Part shown: in pieces, positions 1 through 7,168 of the stretch
How the letters are laid out: each line of letters begins with the position of its first letter
How positions within the stretch are numbered: the stretch's first letter is position 1
The notes under the pieces: model-generated
Database searches by the model: none
The model's input: only the letters and a program-made list of their open reading frames with translations
Told to the model about the DNA's origin: nothing
NCBI GenBank assembly: GCA_030609765.1
Contig: JAUWTE010000076.1
Coordinates: 1-9,998 of the forward strand
Direction: 5' to 3'
Length of the DNA: 9,998 nucleotides
From: Acidobacteriota bacterium
GTDB taxonomy: Bacteria; Acidobacteriota; UBA890
Program-made: the position numbers and the translations under genes

Positions 1-21
1 ACGACGGGGATCCTCGCTCAT
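1..21 (-). CDS. Start of a downstream gene, cut by the window edge (product unknown)
   Basis: An ATG at 21-19 overlaps the TGA stop of the ymdB-like gene (20-18) in the classic ATGA arrangement. It opens a frame of seven codons reading MSEDPRR before the window ends. The overlap suggests translational coupling and one more gene in the operon. Seven residues do not identify a product. From gene orders I recall, exodeoxyribonuclease VII large subunit (xseA) is a frequent neighbour of rny-ymdB, but that is a guess from context only. No strong Shine-Dalgarno is visible (only GGTG just upstream), which agrees with coupling. Confidence 0.4.
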
Positions 22-824
22 GTCACCGTGATACTGAGGTCGTCGGGCGGGTCGAAGAAGGTCTCGATGGAGCTCGCCTTGCCGCTTTCGGGGTCGATGT
101 CGACGACGGTCCCGGCAATGCGTGTATTCGAGCTCGCTACCTGAAAGCGTGCCGGTCTAGCCGTGAGAAAGCGATACAAGGCCAGGTCGGGGCGCGTTCC
201 GATTACTGAATCGTAGGGCCCGGTCATGCCTATGTCCGTGCAGTAGGCCGTGCCGCCAGGGAGAATCCGCGCATCCGCGGTTGGCACGTGCGTGTGCGTG
301 CCGAGCACAGCACTCACGCGGCCATCGGCATACCAGCCCATTGCGAGCTTCTCGGAGGTGGCCTCGGCGTGCATGTCGATGAAAATGGTCGGGCAATCAC
401 CGCCGGGCAGGGTCTCGAGAGCGTCGTCGAGGGCCCGGAAAGGGCAGTCGATCGGCTGCATGAATACCCGGCCCTGCAGATTCATCACGATGATGGGATC
501 ACCCTGCCGTGAGCGGCCCCGAAAAATACCATTTCCGGGGGTATCCATCGGGAAGTTCAGGGGCCGCAAAATACGCGGCTCGGATTCGAGATACTCCTCG
601 AAGCCGCGTTGAGCCCAAACATGGTTTCCTGTGGTGAGAACGTCCGCGCCCAGGCTCAGGATCTCGTCCGCGATCGTGGCGGTTACGCCCTTTCCTGCCG
701 CGGCATTCTCCACATTCACGATCGTGAAGTCGGCCGAATAGTGCGACTGCAGCGAGGCCAGTCGCTCCTTCAGGATCTGGCGACCCGGCTTGCCAACAAC
801 ATCTCCGAGAAAGAGGATTTTCAC
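18..824 (-). CDS. ymdB: YmdB-family metallophosphoesterase (TIGR00282 type)
   Basis: A 268-residue calcineurin-like phosphoesterase of the family that includes Bacillus subtilis YmdB, a 2',3'-cyclic nucleotide phosphodiesterase that affects motility and biofilm decisions there. The dinuclear metal ligands are all visible: D8 (LGD), E39 and N40 (VENAAAGKG), N67 (GNH), H152 (DMHAEATSEK), and H177 and H179 (GTHTHVPT). The spacing matches the family and the protein is full length. The start is a GTG whose last two bases lie in the RNase Y stop codon (GTGA overlap at 824-821). No strong ribosome-binding site precedes it, so translation is probably coupled to rny. Known: ymdB and rny are neighbours in many bacteria, suggesting a shared role in RNA turnover. 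The physiological substrate here is not shown by the sequence. Confidence 0.93.
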   Translation of the reverse strand: MKILFLGDVVGKPGRQILKERLASLQSHYSADFTIVNVENAAAGKGVTATIADEILSLGADVLTTGNHVWAQRGFEEYLESEPRILRPLNFPMDTPGNGIFRGRSRQGDPIIVMNLQGRVFMQPIDCPFRALDDALETLPGGDCPTIFIDMHAEATSEKLAMGWYADGRVSAVLGTHTHVPTADARILPGGTAYCTDIGMTGPYDSVIGTRPDLALYRFLTARPARFQVASSNTRIAGTVVDIDPESGKASSIETFFDPPDDLSITVT

Positions 825-2467
825 TTGGCGAACTCGACCGCTCTTGTCTCTCGAATCACCGTCACCTTGATCTCACCAGGGTACTGAACTTCCTTTTCGA
901 TACGCTTGGCGATGTCCTTCGACAGCCAGATGGCCTCATCGTCGCTGACTCGATCCGACTCCACGATGATGCGTAGCTCGCGGCCCGCCTGGATGGCGTA
1001 GGCCTTGGCCACACCGCTGAACGAATCGGCGATCTGCTCGAGCTTCTGCAGCCGCTTCACATAAGTCTCGAGCATGTCGCGGCGCGCACCGGGCCGGGCG
1101 GCGGAAAGTGCATCAGCCGCCTGCACCAGAACCGCCTCGACCGTGGCGGGCTCCACGTCAATGTGATGCGCCTCCATGCCTTGGATGACCGCCTGCGATT
1201 CGCCGTGCCTGCGCAGCAGGTCGATGCCGATGCTCAGGTGCGTTCCCTCGACCGCCTGGTCGATCGCCTTGCCGATGTCGTGGAGCAGTCCGGCGCGCCG
1301 GGCCGTCACCTCGTCGGTGCCGAGCTCCGCGGCCAAGATGCCGGCAATGGTTGCAACCTCGATAGAATGGCGCAGCACATTCTGGCCGTAGGAGGTGCGG
1401 AACTTGAGCATGCCGAGAAGGCGCACGAGCTCGGGGTTCAGGTCGTGGATGCCGAGGTCGGCAGCAGCCTCGCTGCCTTCCTGCCGAACCTGGTCCTCGA
1501 TTTCCGCCCGCACCCGCGCAACGACTTCTTCGATTCTCGCCGGGTGAATACGGCCGTCGGTGACGAGTCGTTCGAGGGCCAAACGGGCGATTTCCCGGCG
1601 CAGCGGATCGAAGGTGGAAATCAGCACTGCCTCCGGTGTGTCATCGACGATCAGGTTGACGCCGGTGATCATCTCGAAGGCTCGGATGTTACGCCCCTCG
1701 CGACCGATAACACGGCCCTTCATGTCGTCAGAGGGGAGCTCCACCAGCGAGACCGTGTGCTCGGCCACGTGATTGCTCGAGCAGCGCTGAATGGCCATCG
1801 CGATGATGCGGTGAGCCTCGTTGTTCGCCTTCGAGCGCATTTCCTCCTCGATATGGCGAACCGTACGGGTCATCTGCTCCCGCGCGTCTTGCTGCATCAT
1901 CTGCATCAGAGCTTCTTTTGCCTGAGCAGATGATTGCCCGGCGATGCGCTCGAGGCGTCGCAACGCCTCTTCGCGGTGTTTCTCGAGCTCTTTGCCGAGG
2001 CGCTCGACGCGTTGCTGTTGCTGGCGAGCCGTGCGCTCGAGACGCGAGAGCTCCCTGTCGCGATCGTCAAAGGAGCTCGTTCGTCTCTCGAGCTTCTCTT
2101 CACGCCGGGTGATGCGACGTTCCTGCTTGCTGAGCTCGCGGCGACGGTCCCGGCTCTCTTCTTCGAATGCCTGGCTGGCGCGAAGGTGCTCCTCGCGAGC
2201 TTCGACACCTGCTTCCTTGAGGGTGTTCTCGGACTGCCGCTCGGCCTCCTTCATCATGCGTTTGACGTTCCGCCTGGTTTCCTTGACCAAGCGGTCGGCA
2301 AATCTCCGTCGGATGAAGTACCAGACGGCGATGAGGAAGAGTCCGACGACCAGCAGGGTGATACCGAAGGCCACAAGAGTGGCGGGTTCACCGAGGCCGG
2401 CCCAATCTTGGACTCGTAGGCTGAGGACGAGGCCGAGGCTCAGGGCGTTGGAAGCCAGATACTGCAT
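821..2467 (-). CDS. rny: Ribonuclease Y (membrane-anchored endoribonuclease)
   Basis: RNase Y starts mRNA decay by single-strand endonucleolytic cleavage at the inner face of the membrane. Counting from the chosen start (548 residues), the order is: a hydrophobic anchor at about 30-52, an R/K/E/Q-rich coiled coil at about 55-200, a KH RNA-binding domain with the signature GRVIGREGRNI at about 251-261, and an HD domain with H367, the H396-D397 pair (LLHDIGK) and a distal D452. The C-terminal part to the end is also typical. I chose the ATG at 2467 because AGGGGG sits 5 bases upstream. An ATG at 2482 would add MQGVT but has a poorly placed GAGG. The N-terminus before the anchor is about 20 residues longer than usual. 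The stop overlaps the next gene, and a gap of about 0.2 kb separates it from zapA upstream. Confidence 0.96.
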   Translation of the reverse strand: MQYLASNALSLGLVLSLRVQDWAGLGEPATLVAFGITLLVVGLFLIAVWYFIRRRFADRLVKETRRNVKRMMKEAERQSENTLKEAGVEAREEHLRASQAFEEESRDRRRELSKQERRITRREEKLERRTSSFDDRDRELSRLERTARQQQQRVERLGKELEKHREEALRRLERIAGQSSAQAKEALMQMMQQDAREQMTRTVRHIEEEMRSKANNEAHRIIAMAIQRCSSNHVAEHTVSLVELPSDDMKGRVIGREGRNIRAFEMITGVNLIVDDTPEAVLISTFDPLRREIARLALERLVTDGRIHPARIEEVVARVRAEIEDQVRQEGSEAAADLGIHDLNPELVRLLGMLKFRTSYGQNVLRHSIEVATIAGILAAELGTDEVTARRAGLLHDIGKAIDQAVEGTHLSIGIDLLRRHGESQAVIQGMEAHHIDVEPATVEAVLVQAADALSAARPGARRDMLETYVKRLQKLEQIADSFSGVAKAYAIQAGRELRIIVESDRVSDDEAIWLSKDIAKRIEKEVQYPGEIKVTVIRETRAVEFAK

Positions 2468-2503
2468 GGTCACCCCCTGCATAGCCTCTGTTTTCAGCGG
2501 CGA

Positions 2504-2659
2504 GAGACAGAGAGTGACCAGATACGGTCGTAGCGGGACAAACGTCGACTAGACGACGCGGCGGCGTCGGACTGAGGCGGTCAGTATTAGGAGGCGATCA
2601 GACCTCGGATACACCCCCATCGGGCCTGAAAAAATCACAGGAGTAACCGTTTCTATCTC
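2504..2659 (-). ncRNA. Possible structured RNA in the zapA-rny spacer (6S RNA candidate)
   Basis: No protein gene fits between zapA and rny. Seen: on the minus strand GAGATAGA (2659-2652) can pair with TCTGTCTC (2511-2504), 8 pairs including one G-U, closing a domain of about 156 bases. Just inside, ACGGT (5' side) can pair with ACCGT (3' side). The middle holds a CGACGC-CGCC-GCGTCG hairpin. Known: 6S RNA (ssrS) is 160-200 bases, has a long closing stem and lies directly downstream of zapA in many proteobacteria. Inference: this could be a divergent 6S RNA processed from, or transcribed within, the operon. I do not recognise the conserved central-bubble sequence, so it could equally be an rny leader or plain spacer. 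The ends given are those of the closing stem. Confidence 0.3.
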
Positions 2660-2668
2660 GTCCGAACT

Positions 2669-3004
2669 TCATCCAGATCCGTCAGTTCCAGTAGTGTTTG
2701 CACTTACGGCGTCGTCGTTCGAGCCGGCCAGTACAGCGTCCAGCGTTTCAGCGAGCTCTAGCGCCTGCTCCGCTATCTCTGTCCCCCGTCGTTCGAGGGT
2801 TTTTCGTGTTTGGTAAAGGTCATCAGTGATGTTGAGAGCAGCCAAAACTGCCAGCCGCCCGACATCGCTGGTGTCCGCCTGCTGCGCGACCTGCTTCATA
2901 CGCTGGTCCACGTAGCCTGCGAGCACTCGTATGGTTTCAGCTGAGTCTTCACCTCTGATGTTATAGAGGTGCCCGCATATCTGAACAGTGGGCATGGTCC
3001 ACAT
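2669..3004 (-). CDS. zapA: Cell division protein ZapA
   Basis: A 111-residue ZapA-family protein, which binds FtsZ and bundles protofilaments at mid-cell. The N-terminal ZapA core is clear: VQICGHLYNIRG followed by DSAETIRVLAGYVDQRM, the hallmark beta hairpin and first helix. Next come the DVGRLAVLAALNITDDLY helix and a C-terminal coiled coil to about residue 92, then a low-complexity Ser/Thr/Gly tail. The start is uncertain: the ATG at 3004 gives MWTMPTVQ, the ATG at 2995 gives MPTVQICG, which is closer to how family members usually begin. Neither has a convincing ribosome-binding site. It lies 17-26 bases after the ZapB-like gene, so the two are probably made together. Confidence 0.9.
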   Translation of the reverse strand: MWTMPTVQICGHLYNIRGEDSAETIRVLAGYVDQRMKQVAQQADTSDVGRLAVLAALNITDDLYQTRKTLERRGTEIAEQALELAETLDAVLAGSNDDAVSANTTGTDGSG

Positions 3005-3020
3005 CGTAGCGGACGGAGAC

Positions 3021-3317
3021 CTAATGCGCCAAGTGCAGGGAGTCGAGTCGGCTCAAAAGATGGCTGAGTCGCTCTCTCACATCGTCCCTTTCCGCTGTCA
3101 GGGCGCGCAGACGGCGTAATTCGGCCGCATCCGACTTCCAGAGCTCCTGCAGACGACGCATTTCGGCCTGAAGAGACTCGACTTCCCCACGCAGGCCGCT
3201 GAGCTGTTTTTTCAGGTCCTGCCGCTCGGCGTCGAGGTTTTGGATACGCTCCACCGCGCGCGCGACGCTCTGTCGCAGGGCGGCGAAGGGGTCCTCGCTG
3301 CTACCTCTGCTTGGCAC
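3021..3317 (-). CDS. zapB: ZapB-like coiled-coil protein
   Basis: A 98-residue protein that is almost all amphipathic, charged alpha helix: heptad-like leucines with R/E/Q/K run from about residue 12 to 93, with no membrane segment and no cysteine. ZapB is a small all-coiled-coil protein that binds ZapA and strengthens the Z-ring. The position directly before zapA and the length support this, but coiled coils are weak for homology, so the name rests mainly on context. The start is a GTG at 3317, 17 bases inside the 3' end of pheT (stop at 3303-3301) in another frame, so coupling to pheT is likely. No strong Shine-Dalgarno is seen. Alternative: a lineage-specific coiled-coil partner of ZapA unrelated to ZapB. 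Confidence 0.7.
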   Translation of the reverse strand: MPSRGSSEDPFAALRQSVARAVERIQNLDAERQDLKKQLSGLRGEVESLQAEMRRLQELWKSDAAELRRLRALTAERDDVRERLSHLLSRLDSLHLAH

Positions 3318-5352
3318 CGAACTCGCTCACGAGGTGAGATGTGACGGCCTGATGGGCACTGTCGATCTCTCCGGCGGTGAGGGTACGGTCATCTCTGCGG
3401 TAGGTGAACCGCAGGGTGAGGCTGCGCTGGCCGGCGGGTATGTCATCTCCCTGGTACACATCGATGAGCTCGAATCTGGCCAGCGATGCACCCTTCTGCG
3501 CCGCGACGGCGGCCTCGATTTGATCGAACGAAACACTCTCGTTGAGCTGCAATGACACGTCGCGCACGCCGCCTGGGAAGCGCGACAGCGGGCTGTAGCG
3601 TAATTCGCGGGGCGGGCGGCCTAGCTGGTCCTCCACGTCGATCTCCGCAGCCCAAACCGGCAGTGTCAGGCCGAAGCGCTCTGCCGCATCAGAGGCGATC
3701 CTACCGGCCCATCCCTGAACTTCGCCCTGCAGGAGGAGCTCAGCTGAGCACCCGTCCTCGAGGCCGGGATGGGTGCCGGCCTTCCATTGCCACGCGGGCC
3801 AACCCATGCGCCGGGCCACGGCTTCCACCGTTCCCTTCAGATCGAACAGATCGGGGGCACGGTCGGTCTCTCCCCAGTGGGTGGCTTGTCCGGGGCCACA
3901 AACGATGAGCGCGAGAGCCTTGCGCTCATCGGCGCCGCCACGCTCGGCTGGCTGCGCGAAGCGATTGCCGATCTCGAACAGCCGCACATCCTGCTGCCCG
4001 CGGTTGAGATTGTGGGCAACCACAGTGAGCAAGCCGGGAGTCAGGCGGGCCCGCAGAAAACCGAGGTCCTTGGAAATCGGATTAGCGATGGACACAGGCT
4101 CCTGCCCGTCGATCAGGAAAGCGGCCTGATCTTCGTCGCTGCCGAGCGAGGGGGTGAGTGCTTCGCGATAACCGGCGGCGACACACACCTGCTTCAAGCG
4201 GCGTTCGGCGAGAACCATGGGGTCGCCCGATTCCTCGGGAGCTCGCAGTGCCGGCAGGGTATTCGGCAGACGCTCGTAACCGTAATGACGAGCCACCTCT
4301 TCCACCAGATCCTCCTCGCGCGAGATGTCCGACCGGTGGCGAGGAACGGTTACCTCAAAGCCTTCGGGTTCTTTCGCCAGCTCGAAGCCCAGGCGCTCCA
4401 GGATGTTGCGGATATCACCCTCGGGAATAGCGACGCCGAGGAGCTTTTCGATCCGGGCACTGCGAAGCGAGAGCGATGCGGGCTCTGGAATCTCGGCCTT
4501 CACATCGAGGCGCCCCCGGCAGATCTTGCCGCCGGCAAGCTCCGCCATGAGGGCGGCAGCGCGATCAACCGCCGCCACCATCCCGTCGATAGCGAGAGTG
4601 CGCTCGAATCGGTGGCTGGCGTCGGTGTGCATGCCGAGCCGCTGCGCCGAGCTGCGCACCAGCTGGGGGTCGAACCAGGCACCCTCGAGAAGCACGTCCG
4701 TCGACCTCGTGTGAATCTCCGTGTTCGCGCCGCCCATGACACCGGCCAGGCCAATAGCCCGCTCAGCGTCGGCGATGACAAGGTCGTCCGCCGTGAGTGT
4801 CCGCGACGTGCCATCGAGGGTCTGCAATGCCTCTCCGGGCAGCGCTCTGCGAACGATGATCTTGTTGTCCGCCAGCAGGTCGAGGTCGTAGGCGTGCAGC
4901 GGGTGACCAAGCTCCCACATGACGAAGTTCGTGATGTCGACGATGTTGTTGACGGGGCGCAGGCCGATGACTTCGAGCAGCTCGACCATCCAAGCCGGAG
5001 ACGGGCCGACCTCGACGTTGCGAATGACGCGGGCGACGAAACGGGGGCAGCCCTGAAGGTCATCGATCTCGATCGTGGCCAAGTCCGCCGCGGCAGCGTC
5101 GGCAGCTTCGTCGACGTTCGTGTCGGGCGGGCGCAACGGCTCACGACGAGCGGTGGCGATTTCGCGGGCGACGCCGAAGTGGTTCATCGCATCGACCCTG
5201 TTGCTGGCAACATCGAGGTCGATCACCGTGTCGTTGCGGACCTCGTCTACCTGGTCGACTACGAGACCACAACTGGTGAGTAACTCGGTGAGCGTCCGGG
5301 TGGATTCCGGCAACTCCACGTATCGGCTCAGCCATGCGGTCGAAAAGAGCAT
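3301..5352 (-). CDS. pheT: Phenylalanine-tRNA ligase beta subunit, short form lacking the OB-fold insert
   Basis: The beta chain of the alpha2-beta2 enzyme that charges tRNA-Phe; 683 residues. The reading frame stays open upstream to about 5625, but homology begins at the ATG at 5352 (MLFSTAWLSRYVELP), the standard PheT N-terminus. Order: B1 N-terminal part (1-66, including DVASNRVDAMNHFGVARE); B3/B4 editing region (about 100-275, including LRPVNNIVDITNFVMWE at 131-147 and LAGVMGG at 202-208); B5 (about 290-365); catalytic-like core (about 375-575, NPISKDLGFLRARLTPGLL); C-terminal FDX-ACB anticodon-binding domain (about 587-682, SRFPGGVRDVSL). Odd: E. coli PheT is about 795 residues. Here the EMAPII-like OB-fold tRNA-binding domain is absent, residues 36-44 bridging directly where that domain is normally inserted. 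The frame is intact, so this is a natural short form rather than decay. It starts 49 bases after pheS. Confidence 0.95.
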   Translation of the reverse strand: MLFSTAWLSRYVELPESTRTLTELLTSCGLVVDQVDEVRNDTVIDLDVASNRVDAMNHFGVAREIATARREPLRPPDTNVDEAADAAAADLATIEIDDLQGCPRFVARVIRNVEVGPSPAWMVELLEVIGLRPVNNIVDITNFVMWELGHPLHAYDLDLLADNKIIVRRALPGEALQTLDGTSRTLTADDLVIADAERAIGLAGVMGGANTEIHTRSTDVLLEGAWFDPQLVRSSAQRLGMHTDASHRFERTLAIDGMVAAVDRAAALMAELAGGKICRGRLDVKAEIPEPASLSLRSARIEKLLGVAIPEGDIRNILERLGFELAKEPEGFEVTVPRHRSDISREEDLVEEVARHYGYERLPNTLPALRAPEESGDPMVLAERRLKQVCVAAGYREALTPSLGSDEDQAAFLIDGQEPVSIANPISKDLGFLRARLTPGLLTVVAHNLNRGQQDVRLFEIGNRFAQPAERGGADERKALALIVCGPGQATHWGETDRAPDLFDLKGTVEAVARRMGWPAWQWKAGTHPGLEDGCSAELLLQGEVQGWAGRIASDAAERFGLTLPVWAAEIDVEDQLGRPPRELRYSPLSRFPGGVRDVSLQLNESVSFDQIEAAVAAQKGASLARFELIDVYQGDDIPAGQRSLTLRFTYRRDDRTLTAGEIDSAHQAVTSHLVSEFGAKQR

Positions 5353-5401
5353 GATGGGTCGGACTCTGCCGGCACTATCGAGCCGGCCTGAAGGTTTGGC
5401 A

Positions 5402-6478
5402 CTAGGTTGCGAACTGCTTGAGGAAGCGGATGTCGTTTTCGTACAGAGTGCGGATGTCGTCGATGCCGTAGCGCACGGCGGCAATGCGGTCGACCCCCAT
5501 GCCGAAGGCGAAGCCTTGAAACTTCTGGGGATCGTAGCCAACAGCCTCGAAGACGGCAGGGTGGACCATTCCGGAGCCCAGCATTTCCACCCAGCCGGAA
5601 CCCTTGCACACGCGGCAGCCGTCACCGGCGCAAGCGGGGCAAGTGGCGTCCATTTCCGCGGACGGCTCCGTGAAGGGGAAGTAGCCGGGGCGAAACCTGG
5701 TGCGCGTCTCGTGTCCGAAGAGCGCCTTGGCGAAATGGTCGAGCGTGCCTTTCAGATCAGCCATCGTGATGTCGGGTCCGACCACGAGCCCCTCGCACTG
5801 CACGAACGACGGAGTGTGCGTGGCGTCGGGTGTGTCGCGGCGGTAGACGCGTCCGGGAACGATGATCGCCAGGGGAGGCTGGCGCCGCTGCATGGTGCGA
5901 ATTTGCACCGGAGACGTGTGCGTGCGCAGCAGCCACTCACCACCCAGATACAGAGTGTCCTGGATATCGCGGGCCGGGTGTTCCTTGGGAATGTTGAGAG
6001 CTTCGAAGTTGTACCAGTCGGTCTCGACCTCGGGGCCTTCGACGACCTCGTACCCCATGCGGGTGAAGACCGATTCGATCTCCTGCAGGGCGAGGGTGAT
6101 GGGGTGCAAGCTGCCGAGATGAACGGTTCGACCCGGCAGAGATACGTCGAGATCACACTTCTTACCGCCGCCCTCCGCGAGCGCCGCGGCGATTTCCTCG
6201 AGGCGCCGCGTCAAGAGTTGCCGCGCCTTATTGGCTTCCTTGCCGACCTGGGCTCGGAGCTCGCCGGGTAGCGACCGCAGGCTGTCGAAGACCGCCGTCA
6301 GCGCGCCGCGCTTCCGGCCCAGATAGCGGGCGCGCAGCTCTGCCAGGTCGACCTCGCTGCTGATGGTTTCAGCCTCGACCTCGAATTGCTGGAGGAGCTT
6401 CTGGATAGTGGCGAGGGGATCCCCATTGGCCACTTGGCCCTGATCTGCCGAGGGACCTTCGTCTTCGGTGGCGCCCAT
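5402..6478 (-). CDS. pheS: Phenylalanine-tRNA ligase alpha subunit
   Basis: The catalytic alpha chain of phenylalanyl-tRNA synthetase; 358 residues, a normal length. An N-terminal coiled coil for tRNA-Phe binding (about 20-105, with RARYLGRKRG) precedes a class II aminoacylation domain: motif 2 region around PGRVYRRDTPDATHTPSFVQ, the FTEPSAEMD stretch, and motif 3 in GFAFGMGVDRIAAVRYGI-DDIR near the C-terminus. Between them is a four-cysteine cluster, CPACAGDGCRVCKGSGW, which resembles a metal-binding knuckle found in a subset of bacterial PheS. The ATG at 6478 is 12 bases after rplT with only a distant AGGA, so the first 15 or so residues (MGATEDEGPSADQGQ) may be an annotation extension. A GTG at codon 17 is a possible alternative start. 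It pairs with pheT immediately downstream. Confidence 0.96.
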   Translation of the reverse strand: MGATEDEGPSADQGQVANGDPLATIQKLLQQFEVEAETISSEVDLAELRARYLGRKRGALTAVFDSLRSLPGELRAQVGKEANKARQLLTRRLEEIAAALAEGGGKKCDLDVSLPGRTVHLGSLHPITLALQEIESVFTRMGYEVVEGPEVETDWYNFEALNIPKEHPARDIQDTLYLGGEWLLRTHTSPVQIRTMQRRQPPLAIIVPGRVYRRDTPDATHTPSFVQCEGLVVGPDITMADLKGTLDHFAKALFGHETRTRFRPGYFPFTEPSAEMDATCPACAGDGCRVCKGSGWVEMLGSGMVHPAVFEAVGYDPQKFQGFAFGMGVDRIAAVRYGIDDIRTLYENDIRFLKQFAT

Positions 6479-6490
6479 CTCGGGAGGATC

Positions 6491-6847
6491 CTAGGCCAGG
6501 GCCTGCTTTGCCGTGCTCGTCAACTCTTCGAACACCTTCGGGTCCTTGACCGCGATCTCGGCGAGGACCTTGCGATCGAGACCGACACCGGCGGCCTTCA
6601 GGCCGGCCATGAAGCGGTTGTAAGGGAGACCGTGCTGCCGGCTTGCGGCGTTGATGCGGGCGATCCAAAGGCGGCGATACTGGCGTTTCTTGAGCTTCCG
6701 GCCTTGATACGCGTGCTGCATGGAGCGGTCGACTGCCTCGCGCGCCTCGCTGTACAGGCGGCTCTTCGCACCATAGAAGCCTTTGGCGCTTTTCAGAACT
6801 CGGCGGCGACGCTTGGTGTGGACGTTGCCGCGCTTCACTCGGGCCAT
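6491..6847 (-). CDS. rplT: 50S ribosomal protein L20
   Basis: A 118-residue L20, which binds 23S rRNA early in 50S assembly. It begins MARVKRGN and carries the typical SAKGFYGAKSRLY and RKLKKRQYRRLWIARINAA stretches, with a basic N-terminal extension and globular C-terminus (GLPYNRFMAGLKAAGVGLDRKVLAEIAV). The ATG at 6847 follows AGGAG with a 7-base spacer. It lies 27 bases after rpmI. In E. coli and B. subtilis L20 represses its own operon by binding mRNA upstream. Whether that occurs here cannot be read directly, but see the hairpin in the infC-rpmI gap. Confidence 0.98.
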   Translation of the reverse strand: MARVKRGNVHTKRRRRVLKSAKGFYGAKSRLYSEAREAVDRSMQHAYQGRKLKKRQYRRLWIARINAASRQHGLPYNRFMAGLKAAGVGLDRKVLAEIAVKDPKVFEELTSTAKQALA

Positions 6848-6874
6848 TGCTTTTCTCCTCTATTTCCTTCGTGC

Positions 6875-7069
6875 CTAGTTAGGGAGCAAGCGGCCGATGC
6901 GCTTCACGTCGCTTGGCGCGATCTCGGTACCACTGCGCAGACGCCGCTTCCGCTTTTGGTTCTTGTGGCCCATCAAATGACTTGCGTAGGCGCGGTGGCG
7001 GCGCAACTTGCCCGTGCCCGATCGCTTGATGCGCTTCGCTGCGCCACGATGAGTCTTCATCTTCGGCAT
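6875..7069 (-). CDS. rpmI: 50S ribosomal protein L35
   Basis: A 64-residue, very basic L35 of normal length. It starts MPKMKTHRGAAKRIK and contains the conserved GTGKLRRHRAYASHLM segment and KNQKRKRRLR. The C-terminus DVKRIGRLLPN is standard. The ATG at 7069 is preceded by GGAG with a 7-base spacer. It is separated from infC by 99 bases, the longest gap in the ribosomal part of the operon, and that gap contains a perfect hairpin. Confidence 0.98.
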   Translation of the reverse strand: MPKMKTHRGAAKRIKRSGTGKLRRHRAYASHLMGHKNQKRKRRLRSGTEIAPSDVKRIGRLLPN

Positions 7070-7114
7070 GATTCAGCTCCAACTTCCGACAACCGGCCGC
7101 AGCGCGGACACAAA

Positions 7115-7132
7115 TGAGGCACGCCCGCCTCA
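7115..7132 (-). promoter_or_regulatory. Perfect hairpin in the infC-rpmI spacer
   Basis: On the minus strand TGAGGC, a six-base loop GGGCGT and GCCTCA form an uninterrupted 6-bp stem, located 45 bases before the rpmI start. The downstream bases are ATTTGTGT, not a clean T-run, so it is a poor intrinsic terminator. It may act as an mRNA processing or regulatory element (for example part of an L20-responsive structure) or it may be chance in GC-rich DNA. Function is inference only. Confidence 0.3.
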
Positions 7133-7168
7133 GCCAGTTGAATTTTTTCCTTGAAACAGTTGCGGGGG

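Noticed and set aside
3769..5283. 504-codon open frame on the plus strand opposite pheT
   Set aside because: It is antisense to a well-supported pheT, has no recognisable domain, and long antisense frames are common in high-GC genes.
5353..5625. Extra 91 codons upstream of the pheT ATG in the same frame
   Set aside because: They overlap the 3' end of pheS in another frame, and PheT homology begins exactly at MLFSTAWLSRYV; the upstream part is only an open frame.
5075..6271. 398-codon plus-strand frame spanning pheT and pheS
   Set aside because: A shadow of two conserved genes with no domain and no plausible start signal.
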